A stretch of 15,802 bases of DNA, from the NCBI GenBank assembly GCA_946613765.1, contig CAMOFW010000009.1, forward strand, positions 1 to 15,802, given 5' to 3'. Below the pieces are notes generated by a model that was not told where the DNA came from, made no database searches, and saw only the letters and a program-made list of their open reading frames with translations. Within the stretch, counting starts at the first letter, position 1, and each line of letters opens with the position of its first letter. The DNA is from an uncultured Mycoplasmatota bacterium (lineage in GTDB: Bacteria > Bacillota_I > Bacilli_A > RF39 > UBA660). Shown here piece by piece: positions 6,929 to 12,408 of the stretch. The position numbers and the translations under genes are program-made.

Positions 6929-7532
6929 GTTGCACTCCTCTTCTTTTAACTAATCTTTTGCTTAAATCTTTGTATGAGCATTTTTTTCCTTTTCTTAATG
7001 AATCAAATTTATTTTGTGCTTCAACTACATCTTCATGTTTTAAAAAGTAATTATCGCTTCTATCTTTAATGTATACTAGACAATCCATTCTAGTTGTTTG
7101 TCTATCTACTGGATTCATTCTCTTATTACATACTAAACATATTCCATATGTTATTATATTCTCTTTTGGTTGTATTCCCTGACCAATTTGATTATCATTT
7201 AACGTTTCATACGTTTTAATTTCCTCAGTCACTAATATTGCCGGGTGTGTACAAAGTTGTTGCTTTAGTAATTGAAGTTTTTTTCTTTCTTTGTGTCTAT
7301 CATATTCAAGATCATTTAGTTCTTCCATGGCATGAATATAATTTTGAACGAATTTATCTTCTAGAAGTTTAATATATTGTTGAACACTTTCCCTTTTTTC
7401 CAAGTAAGAAATAGTCCTTTCTTTACCAGCAATTAAACCGGTAATTCTTTTTACATTAGAATCAGTTTTATTCTGTTCTCGCAAATAGTCTAAATGACTT
7501 ATACTATTAATATATTCTTCTTCTGCACTCAT
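6891..7532 (-). CDS. Coiled-coil protein with CxH...CxxC putative zinc knuckle (paralogue A)
   Basis: This 213-residue, soluble protein is the longer paralogue of the gene it overlaps. Residues ~1-90 are strongly helical and charged (KRITGLIAGKERTISYLEK, MEELNDLEYDRHKERKKL), then LLKQQLCTHPAILVTEE gives C94 and H96, and YGICLVCNKRMN gives C132 and C135. The spacing between the two half-sites is 12 residues longer than in paralogue B. The basic C-terminus (LSKRLVKRRGVQH) could contact nucleic acid, and the extra ~35 C-terminal residues are absent from B. It is the first gene of the pair, with a good promoter and a GGGAGG ribosome binding site. Nothing nearby identifies the role. Function unknown; zinc binding is inferred from the motif conserved in both copies. 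Confidence 0.82.
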   Translation of the reverse strand: MSAEEEYINSISHLDYLREQNKTDSNVKRITGLIAGKERTISYLEKRESVQQYIKLLEDKFVQNYIHAMEELNDLEYDRHKERKKLQLLKQQLCTHPAILVTEEIKTYETLNDNQIGQGIQPKENIITYGICLVCNKRMNPVDRQTTRMDCLVYIKDRSDNYFLKHEDVVEAQNKFDSLRKGKKCSYKDLSKRLVKRRGVQHEQDSNTRRIEG

Positions 7533-7554
7533 TTACCTCAGCCTCCCTAAGTTA

Positions 7555-7582
7555 ATTATAACACAAATAAAAAAAATACCAA
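7555..7582 (-). promoter_or_regulatory. Promoter for the zinc-knuckle gene pair
   Basis: On the minus strand TTGGTA (7577-7582), a 16-base spacer and TATAAT (7555-7560), followed by GGGAGG and the ATG at 7532. It begins just after the stop codon of the export-protein gene, and I see no terminator between that gene and this promoter, so read-through is also possible. Confidence 0.65.
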
Positions 7583-7593
7583 AATAAATTAAA

Positions 7594-8064
7594 TTATCCT
7601 AGTATTCCTCTAAATAATCCAAGAGATAGTAATCCCATAATTATACCTGCTAAAATTACACCAAGCATTACAGAAACTACACTCTTTTTAAAATCCATAT
7701 CAAGAATTGATGCTGCTAAAGTTCCAGTCCATGCACCTGTTCCTGGTACTGGAATTCCAACAAATAGTAATAATGCTAAATATAAGCCATTTTTAGCTTT
7801 AGCTTTTAGTTTGTTACCACCCTTTTCTCCCTTTTCTAAACAAAAAGTAAAGAATTTACCAATAACTTTTTTATCTTTGCCCCAAAGTAAAACTTTTCTT
7901 GCAAAGAAAAAGATAAATGGTACAGGTAACATATTACCAATGATAGCAATGATATAAGATGGTAAAAGTGGTAGTTCTAGATATACAGCATATGGAACTG
8001 CCCCTCTTAGTTCTATTAATGGAACCATTGATACTAAAAATACTATTAAATATTTAATAAACAT
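7594..8064 (-). CDS. Small multidrug export-family membrane protein (COG2426/PF06695-like)
   Basis: This 156-residue integral membrane protein has the signature segments of the family: VSMVPLIELRGAVPYAVY near the N-terminus, IGNMLPVPFIFFFARK, and GIPVPGTGAWTGTLAASIL before two final helices (about 122-153). The two short Pro/Gly-rich re-entrant-like motifs, ELRGAVP and PVPGTGAW, form an internal repeat-like pattern as in other small transporters. The family is annotated as small multidrug export proteins, but transport and substrates are poorly supported, so substrate is left open. Length is normal for the family. AGGTGA lies 6 bases before ATG. Upstream are a promoter, a terminator-like hairpin and a structured RNA candidate. 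Confidence 0.85.
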   Translation of the reverse strand: MFIKYLIVFLVSMVPLIELRGAVPYAVYLELPLLPSYIIAIIGNMLPVPFIFFFARKVLLWGKDKKVIGKFFTFCLEKGEKGGNKLKAKAKNGLYLALLLFVGIPVPGTGAWTGTLAASILDMDFKKSVVSVMLGVILAGIIMGLLSLGLFRGILG

Positions 8065-8081
8065 ATTTATTCACCTATCTA

Positions 8082-8110
8082 ATTATAATATATATATATT
8101 AATTCTTCAA
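8082..8110 (-). promoter_or_regulatory. Promoter-like sequence before the export-protein gene
   Basis: On the minus strand TTGAAG (8105-8110), a 17-base spacer and TATAAT (8082-8087). It directly follows the U-tract of the hairpin at 8113-8142. Only 5 bases separate TATAAT from the AGGTGA site, so the transcript would start essentially at its ribosome binding site. Confidence 0.5.
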
Positions 8111-8200
8111 ACAAAAAATGGTAGGAAGTTGACCTCCCTACCGAAGATAAGCCCACTACTGGGCCCTCCCATTTACAATAGCTATTAATATTTAATAGCC
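8111..8200 (-). ncRNA. Structured RNA candidate: three hairpins, the last a terminator
   Basis: Read on the minus strand there are three successive stems. H1 pairs 8193-8200 with 8180-8187. H2 pairs 8160-8165 with 8150-8155 around a GUAG loop. H3 pairs 8135-8142 with 8120-8127 and is followed by AUUUUUUG, a typical terminator. In each stem one pair would be A-C if the plus strand were transcribed but is a G-U wobble on the minus strand, which indicates the direction. AAAUGG (8169-8174) can also pair with CCAUUU (8116-8121), competing with the base of H3. This could be an attenuator or riboswitch leader, an independent small RNA, or a 3' UTR. It matches no riboswitch consensus I know. The 5' end is uncertain. 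Confidence 0.5.
8113..8142 (-). terminator. Intrinsic terminator closing the structured RNA
   Basis: An 8-bp stem with one G-U pair (8135-8142 with 8120-8127), a 7-base loop and a run of six U residues (8113-8118) on the minus strand. Confidence 0.65.
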
Positions 8201-8221
8201 ATTTATATAATAACATAATAA

Positions 8222-8376
8222 AAATAAAAAAGAAAGATTAAATCTTTCTTTTTAAAAGTTTGAGTTTGAGTTTATATGTTATTTTTATTGTATAGGGTTT
8301 TATATATAATTAATTTTATTATTTACGCATTTTAAGTTAGGTTCTAAATCTTATAACACATCACATCCTTTACTTG
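8222..8376 (-). ncRNA. Candidate small RNA downstream of the two-component operon
   Basis: On the minus strand a TATACT -10-like box (8383-8388; alternative TATAAA at 8377-8382) lies just downstream of three TTCACA repeats. No credible protein gene follows; the only ORF with a ribosome binding site is five codons long. The stretch ends in a strong hairpin-plus-U terminator at 8226-8253. A regulator-controlled RNA of roughly 150 bases is the simplest reading (inference). The transcript could equally be a long leader that reads into the structured RNA at 8111-8200, or the kinase mRNA's 3' UTR. Confidence 0.4.
8226..8253 (-). terminator. Strong hairpin terminator
   Basis: A nearly perfect palindrome AAAAGAAAGAT/ATCTTTCTTTT (8227-8239 with 8241-8253) is followed on the minus strand by a long U-rich tract. 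It would end transcripts from the kinase operon or from the candidate sRNA. It is symmetrical, so it could also work on the plus strand. Confidence 0.75.
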
Positions 8377-8397
8377 TTTATAAGTATAATTATTAAA

Positions 8398-8425
8398 TGT
8401 GAAATATATGTGAAGTATTTGTGAA
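8398..8425 (-). promoter_or_regulatory. Three TTCACA direct repeats, 11-base period: probable response-regulator box
   Basis: Exact TTCACA (minus strand) occurs at 8420-8425, 8409-8414 and 8398-8403, each separated by 5 bases, so the sites face one side of the helix. OmpR/PhoB-type regulators such as B. subtilis PhoP bind direct hexamer repeats with this spacing directly upstream of a -10 box. A TATACT lies 9 bases downstream. The first repeat begins one base after the kinase stop codon. Confidence 0.55.
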
Positions 8426-8426
8426 A

Positions 8427-9809
8427 TTATTGTTTAGGTATATCAAAGTAGAATGTAGATCCTTCATTTTTCTTTGATTCTACTCCATAATTAAAGTTAT
8501 GGCTAATCAAAATATTTTTTACTATTGATAAACCTAATCCAGTACCTACTACATTACGTTTATGATTTTTATCTTTTTTATAATATTTATCCCAGATATG
8601 TTTAATATCTTCTTTATCTATACCTTTACCAGTATCTTTTATTTCAATATGATAGTATTTTTTATTATCAATAATATTAACATATACTGTTTTATCATCC
8701 CCAGTATAATTGATAGCGTTATTAATTAAGTTATATAAAACTTGTGATAATCTTTTTCTATCAGCATTAATTAATACTTTTTTAGGAGCTTTTAAAACTA
8801 TATTATAACCCTCTTGTTCTTTTAAGATATCATATCTAGTTAAGATATCTTTTAGTTCTACGACTAAATCAAATTCTTCTTTATTAAGTTCACTTTGATT
8901 TGATTGAATCTTAGATAGTTCTAAAATATCGTTAACAAGGATATTTAATCTATCTGATTCATTAATTATAACATTTAAATTTTCTTCTCTTTTCTTTTTA
9001 TCTTTATAAGTTATATCTCTAACCATTTCAGCATAAGCTTTAATCATTGTTAGAGGTGTTTTTAAGTCATGCGATACGTTAGCCATTAAATCACGTCTAA
9101 ATTCATCTGTTTTAGATGTTTCTTCTTTTAAGTAATTTAAAGTCTTTGATAATTCATCTATTTCATAGATAGAAGATTCTTCAAATTCTACATCAAAATT
9201 ACCGTCAGCTAAACGTTTAGCCTTTAAAGTTATATTATCTATAGGTTTAGATAACATTCTAGATATATAAAATGATATTAATATTGCTACCCCTAAAATA
9301 ATTACAAATATGTAAATTAATTGACTTCGTAATACAGATGTAGTTGAATCTACATCCTCTAGTGTTGTATATAAAAATATTCTAGAATTACCTACTCTAA
9401 CACCATATAATAAACTTTCACTTTTGTTAAATGGATTAGTTAGTTTAACTGAAGTTAAATCTTCATTTTTGTTAATTATTTCATTTATATATTTATCTAA
9501 TGAATCATTTTTGCCTAGCATACAACCATTAATTCTAGTATTATAATATGTTGTATTAACAGGATTAATATATTCCATACATATATTAGTATCAAATGTT
9601 AAACTATCTATTTTACTTTGTATTTCACTTTCTTTAGTATTATATAATTCTTTAGCTATAGATACTAATTTATCTTCTTGATATTTTTCATAGAAAACTT
9701 TTAAGAATAATATTTGTGTTAACCAAAGAACTACTAAGATACCTAGTGCAAATAATACAAGATAAGATAGTATTTTTTTATTGATACTATACTTAGTCTT
9801 TGTATTCAA
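8427..9809 (-). CDS. Membrane sensor histidine kinase of a two-component system
   Basis: The 460-residue product has TM1 at about 12-36, an extracellular sensor of ~125 residues, TM2 at about 164-183, a HAMP linker (~184-237), HisKA with H247 in VSHDLKTPLTMIKAY, and an ATPase domain with N-box LYNLINNAINYT, G1 DTGKGI (392-397) and G2 GTGLGLSI (422-429). It should autophosphorylate H247 and pass the phosphate to D51 of the regulator encoded just upstream. The start is TTG (9807-9809), 17 bases inside the regulator gene; a GGGG run serves as ribosome binding site and no ATG is available before residue 78. The sensor has two cysteines (77 and 96) that could form a disulfide outside the cell. Signal unknown; the sensor sequence matches no domain I recognise. 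Confidence 0.93.
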   Translation of the reverse strand: MNTKTKYSINKKILSYLVLFALGILVVLWLTQILFLKVFYEKYQEDKLVSIAKELYNTKESEIQSKIDSLTFDTNICMEYINPVNTTYYNTRINGCMLGKNDSLDKYINEIINKNEDLTSVKLTNPFNKSESLLYGVRVGNSRIFLYTTLEDVDSTTSVLRSQLIYIFVIILGVAILISFYISRMLSKPIDNITLKAKRLADGNFDVEFEESSIYEIDELSKTLNYLKEETSKTDEFRRDLMANVSHDLKTPLTMIKAYAEMVRDITYKDKKKREENLNVIINESDRLNILVNDILELSKIQSNQSELNKEEFDLVVELKDILTRYDILKEQEGYNIVLKAPKKVLINADRKRLSQVLYNLINNAINYTGDDKTVYVNIIDNKKYYHIEIKDTGKGIDKEDIKHIWDKYYKKDKNHKRNVVGTGLGLSIVKNILISHNFNYGVESKKNEGSTFYFDIPKQ

Positions 9810-10455
9810 ATTTATACCCCATTCCTCTTACTGTTTTTATTAAATCACCATATTTACCCATTGCTTTTCTTAGGGTTTTAATATGGGTATCTATTGTTCT
9901 ATCATCACCATAGAAATCATATCCCCATATAGCGGATAGTAATTGTTCTCTTGATAGTGCTATATTTTTATTTTTAACAAAGTATTTTAATAAATCATAT
10001 TCTTTAGGTGTTAAATTTATTTCTTTGTTGTCAACTGTTACACTATGGGCTTTGTCATCTATAACTAGTGTATTAAACACGTACTTTTCTTCTTCTTGTT
10101 TAGTTCTTTTTATAACTGCTTTTACACGTGCTACTAACTCTTTTGGTGAGAATGGCTTAGTTACATAATCATCTACACCCAAATCAAATCCAGTTAGTTT
10201 ATCATATTCTTCTCCTCTTGCAGATAGCATAATACATGGTATTTTTTTTATTTCTTTTATTTCTTTAAATGCACTAAAACCATCCTTATTAGGCATCATT
10301 ATATCCATGATAATTAAATCATAATTAGAATTTTTAACTTTATTAATTGCTATATCTCCATCTTGTGCTTCGTCCACAATAAAATTTTCAAGTGATAAAT
10401 ATTCCTTTATGACGTTTCTAATTAATTCTTCATCATCAACAACTAAAATACGCAT
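9793..10455 (-). CDS. OmpR/PhoB-family response regulator
   Basis: This 220-residue protein has a receiver domain (1-120) with acidic pocket D7/D8, phosphoacceptor D51 in LIIMDIMMPNKDG, a Ser/Ala-rich switch strand (CIMLSARGE) and the conserved Lys in VTKPFSPKEL. It is followed by a winged-helix DNA-binding domain (~125-218) with LTPKEYDLLKYF, LSREQLLSAIWGYDF and the DDRTIDTHIKTLRKAMG recognition helix. An AAAGGAGAG site precedes ATG. The kinase start lies inside its last codons, so the two are co-translated. It probably binds TTCACA half-sites 11 bases apart, found in its own promoter and again after the kinase gene (inference). Its regulon outside this window is unknown. Confidence 0.95.
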   Translation of the reverse strand: MRILVVDDEELIRNVIKEYLSLENFIVDEAQDGDIAINKVKNSNYDLIIMDIMMPNKDGFSAFKEIKEIKKIPCIMLSARGEEYDKLTGFDLGVDDYVTKPFSPKELVARVKAVIKRTKQEEEKYVFNTLVIDDKAHSVTVDNKEINLTPKEYDLLKYFVKNKNIALSREQLLSAIWGYDFYGDDRTIDTHIKTLRKAMGKYGDLIKTVRGMGYKFEYKD

Positions 10456-10479
10456 AAAATCTCTCCTTTGATTAACTAT

Positions 10480-10509
10480 ATTATATCAAATTTGTGAAGA
10501 TTTAATGAA
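10480..10509 (-). promoter_or_regulatory. Regulator promoter with TTCATT/TTCACA half-sites
   Basis: On the minus strand TTCATT (10504-10509), 5 bases, TTCACA (10493-10498), 7 bases, and TATAAT (10480-10485). There is no good conventional -35 at 17 bases, and the half-sites occupy that position, as in promoters activated by PhoB-like regulators. Positive autoregulation is the likely reading. Confidence 0.55.
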
Positions 10510-10535
10510 AAAACATGATTTTTTTCAAATCATGT
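10508..10535 (-). terminator. Intrinsic terminator after the four-helix membrane protein
   Basis: A 9-bp stem, ACATGATTT/AAATCATGT (10513-10521 with 10527-10535), followed on the minus strand by six U residues. The U-run abuts the TTCATT half-site of the regulator promoter. Confidence 0.85.
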
Positions 10536-10536
10536 C

Positions 10537-10965
10537 TTAGAAGAATAACCAAAAACTTATAATTGGTCCAAAGAATATTAATGTATATATAATAGTAATC
10601 CATGGTTGATAATCAACATAGAATTCTTTATAAGTTATATGCCAAGGATGTTTAATTAATACCCAACCAACATAGTCTACTACGATTGCAATTAATGTCC
10701 ATAGTGCACCTGTAATAAAGGCATCTTCAATTGTTGGATTTAATATTCCACTTAAGTAGAAATAGCCAAATATTGGAAATACTATTAAATTATATAAAGG
10801 ATGCCATTGTTTAGTTGCATTATATGCTTGTCCCATTCCTTTTGACTCTTTCATGCCTTTCATATGTAATACTTTAACATTAAATATTGTATGTAATATA
10901 CCTATTAAAGTAACTACTACATAAGCTAAATAAAAATATAATAATGATAATAATACATTTTGCAT
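10537..10965 (-). CDS. Conserved-looking polytopic membrane protein, function unknown
   Basis: The 142-residue product has about four hydrophobic helices (roughly 5-27, 57-75, 83-103 and 120-142). A polar loop (KGMKESKGMGQAYNATKQW) and the block KHPWHITYKEFYVDYQPWI, rich in His, Trp and Tyr, lie between them. That block looks conserved rather than random and may sit at the membrane surface. I do not recognise the family. The ribosome binding site (AAGGAAGG, 7 bases before ATG) overlaps the end of the terminator following the YebC gene, leaving no room for a separate promoter. It is therefore probably expressed by read-through from that gene. No signal peptide and no catalytic motif. Confidence 0.75.
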   Translation of the reverse strand: MQNVLLSLLYFYLAYVVVTLIGILHTIFNVKVLHMKGMKESKGMGQAYNATKQWHPLYNLIVFPIFGYFYLSGILNPTIEDAFITGALWTLIAIVVDYVGWVLIKHPWHITYKEFYVDYQPWITIIYTLIFFGPIISFWLFF

Positions 10966-10980
10966 AAGTTAACCTTCCTT

Positions 10981-11010
10981 AAAAAAATTATAAGTCAAAG
11001 ACTTATAATT
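10981..11010 (-). terminator. Intrinsic terminator after the YebC gene
   Basis: An 11-bp perfect stem, AATTATAAGTC with GACTTATAATT (10986-10996 with 11000-11010), a 3-base loop and seven U residues on the minus strand. It overlaps the TAA stop codon. Confidence 0.85.
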
Positions 11011-11716
11011 CTACGTTATGATAAACGTTCTTAACGTCTTCTACATCATCTAGTAATCTTAATAATCTTTCAAAGTATTCTTTATCTTCACCTTCTAAAG
11101 TTACTTTTTCTTTTGGATACATACCGATTTCATCGATTAAGTATTCAACATTAGGCATAACTTTATCAATTACTTGTTTCATCTTATATTGATCTGTTGG
11201 AGCAACACTAATAGTAATATTACCATCAGACATTTCTTCATCAACTACTTCAATACCTTCATCAAGTAACGCAAGTAAGATTGATTCTTCGTCATCACAT
11301 TTAAATGTAACGATTGCTAAATGATCATAGTTATATGAGACACTATTCATTGAACCCATTTTACATTTTGCTTTGTTAACAGCAGTTCTAACATCACTTA
11401 CTGATCTATTAACATTGTCTGTTAAACATTCAACTATTGCAGTTGAACCACTTGGGCCAATAATTTCATATCTTGTTTCTTCAAAATCTTCACCAGAACC
11501 AGAATTAACTTTATCTAAAGCTCTTTTGATAATATCTGCTGGAACTTGTTCTTTTTTAGCTTTTTCAATTACTTGTTTTAATGCAAAGTTTGCTTCAGGG
11601 TTAGCCCCACCCTTTTTAGCCTTGTCATAAATATCTCTTGAATACATTGAATATAATTTACCTTTAGCTGCACCTGTCTTAGCTTTAGCTGCTGCTATTG
11701 ATGGAAATCTACCCAT
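11003..11716 (-). CDS. yebC: YebC/PmpR/TACO1-family protein
   Basis: I chose the ATG at 11714-11716 over the GTG nine bases upstream, because AGAGGTG contains that GTG and is the ribosome binding site; family members also begin with M-G-R. The 237-residue product shows the whole family plan: N-terminal basic, helical segment, SMYSRDIYDKAKKGGANPEAN, FALKQVIEKAKKEQVPADII, YEIIGPSGSTAIVECLTDN, NRSVSDVRTAVNKAKCKMGS and the C-terminal DEIGMYPKEKVTL domain. YebC proteins were long described as DNA-binding transcription regulators. More recent work on bacterial and mitochondrial members points to a role in translation at ribosomes stalled on difficult sequences such as proline runs. It is cytoplasmic, with its own promoter and terminator. 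Assignment to the family is secure; which member it equals is not. Confidence 0.94.
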   Translation of the reverse strand: MGRFPSIAAAKAKTGAAKGKLYSMYSRDIYDKAKKGGANPEANFALKQVIEKAKKEQVPADIIKRALDKVNSGSGEDFEETRYEIIGPSGSTAIVECLTDNVNRSVSDVRTAVNKAKCKMGSMNSVSYNYDHLAIVTFKCDDEESILLALLDEGIEVVDEEMSDGNITISVAPTDQYKMKQVIDKVMPNVEYLIDEIGMYPKEKVTLEGEDKEYFERLLRLLDDVEDVKNVYHNVEL

Positions 11717-11739
11717 ATTTTTCACCTCTTAACTAAATC

Positions 11740-11768
11740 ATTATACTATAAATTAATAAAAAAACAAA
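11740..11768 (-). promoter_or_regulatory. Promoter for the YebC gene
   Basis: On the minus strand TTTGTT (11763-11768), a 17-base spacer and TATAAT (11740-11745). The -35 and part of the spacer lie in the U-tract of the preceding terminator. Confidence 0.6.
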
Positions 11769-11783
11769 GTAATAATTACTTTG
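11758..11783 (-). terminator. Intrinsic terminator after the TasA-like gene
   Basis: CAAAGTAA/TTACTTTG (11765-11772 with 11776-11783), a 3-base loop and seven U residues on the minus strand. The stop codon lies in the stem. Confidence 0.85.
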
Positions 11784-12348
11784 CTACTGCTGTTATACTA
11801 ATATTACCAGTCATTGTTCCTTCAGTTAAAGATATTTGGTTATAGTCTTCATCTTGTAACCATACTCTAAATACACATGAATTAACTTGATTAGGATTTA
11901 ATGTTATTGGTGCATTAGTTACTTTAAATGAAGCACTAGTTGGCGAAACTGAACCTGGAGTAATAGTACCAAAAGTTCCTGTATTTACTGAAACACCATC
12001 TATTAATAATTCCCATTTAAAGTCATTACTAATTAAATTATTAGTTACTGTAGTGTTAAAATATAAATCATATGATGCATCAACTGTTCCAGTATTTCTT
12101 ACATCAAATTGTGATTTTGGTGCTGATGACTCAACTTCACTACTATCAATAATAATCATATCATTTACTGTAAAATATTGTGAGTTTTCAAAACCTAGTT
12201 TTAAGTCTCCGGCAGTGATAACTGTTTCGTAAGTTATATCATTATCAACATTAGCAGAATACCAAGCATAAGAACCAGATAATGAAATAACAACAATTAA
12301 TAAAATTACAGCTATATATACAAAGACTGTAGTATTTGCTTTTTTCAT
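11776..12348 (-). CDS. Exported TasA/camelysin-like protein (tentative)
   Basis: The product is 190 residues from the ATG at 12346-12348 (MKKANT...). Longer in-frame starts at 12360 and 12378 are unlikely: 12378 lies upstream of the -10 box, and 12360 falls where transcription should begin. A hydrophobic helix (VFVYIAVILLIVVISLSG) runs into SYAWYSAN, a pattern like the SipW-type signal peptides of TasA and CalY (GGTYAYFSD-like). The mature part is Thr/Asn/Val-rich and beta-like (FDVRNTGTVDASYDLYF, ITLNPNQVNSCVFRVWLQ), as in that family, and has one cysteine. TasA and camelysin are surface proteins, TasA forming biofilm fibres; whether this one does is unknown. No SipW-type peptidase gene is in the window. 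An unrelated exported beta protein is the alternative. Confidence 0.7.
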   Translation of the reverse strand: MKKANTTVFVYIAVILLIVVISLSGSYAWYSANVDNDITYETVITAGDLKLGFENSQYFTVNDMIIIDSSEVESSAPKSQFDVRNTGTVDASYDLYFNTTVTNNLISNDFKWELLIDGVSVNTGTFGTITPGSVSPTSASFKVTNAPITLNPNQVNSCVFRVWLQDEDYNQISLTEGTMTGNISITAVAK

Positions 12349-12369
12349 ATTATCTACCATCCTAATTAA

Positions 12370-12398
12370 ATTATACAAAAAAAATAGTTACTTTACAA
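12370..12398 (-). promoter_or_regulatory. Promoter for the TasA-like gene, nested in a terminator
   Basis: On the minus strand TTGTAA (12393-12398), a 17-base spacer and TATAAT (12370-12375). The -35 is in the loop of the preceding terminator hairpin, and the terminator's U-run forms most of the spacer. Confidence 0.7.
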
Positions 12399-12408
12399 TA
12401 ACTATTTT
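12377..12408 (-). terminator. Intrinsic terminator after the pyruvate oxidoreductase gene
   Basis: AAAATAGTTA/TAACTATTTT (12399-12408 with 12381-12390), an 8-base loop and eight U residues on the minus strand. It overlaps the TAA stop. Confidence 0.85.

Noticed and set aside
6868..7050. 60-codon plus-strand open frame
   Set aside because: Opposite strand of the two overlapping zinc-knuckle genes, both of which have strong ribosome binding sites and mutual homology.
8111..8200. Assignment of the structured RNA to a known riboswitch (fluoride, manganese, guanidine, preQ1, purine, M-box), SRP RNA or tRNA
   Set aside because: None of the conserved core sequences I know for these classes is present, and there is no T-loop or cloverleaf.
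8257..8275. Short tandem GTTTGA repeat
   Set aside because: Only two to three imperfect copies in AT-rich DNA; no spacers or longer array, so not CRISPR or a meaningful repeat.
8344..8361. Tiny ORF (five codons) after AGGATGTG on the minus strand inside the sRNA candidate
   Set aside because: Too short to support as a gene; a leader peptide cannot be excluded but nothing favours it.
11373..11630. 85-codon plus-strand open frame
   Set aside because: Shadow of the YebC gene on the other strand; no ribosome binding site or promoter.
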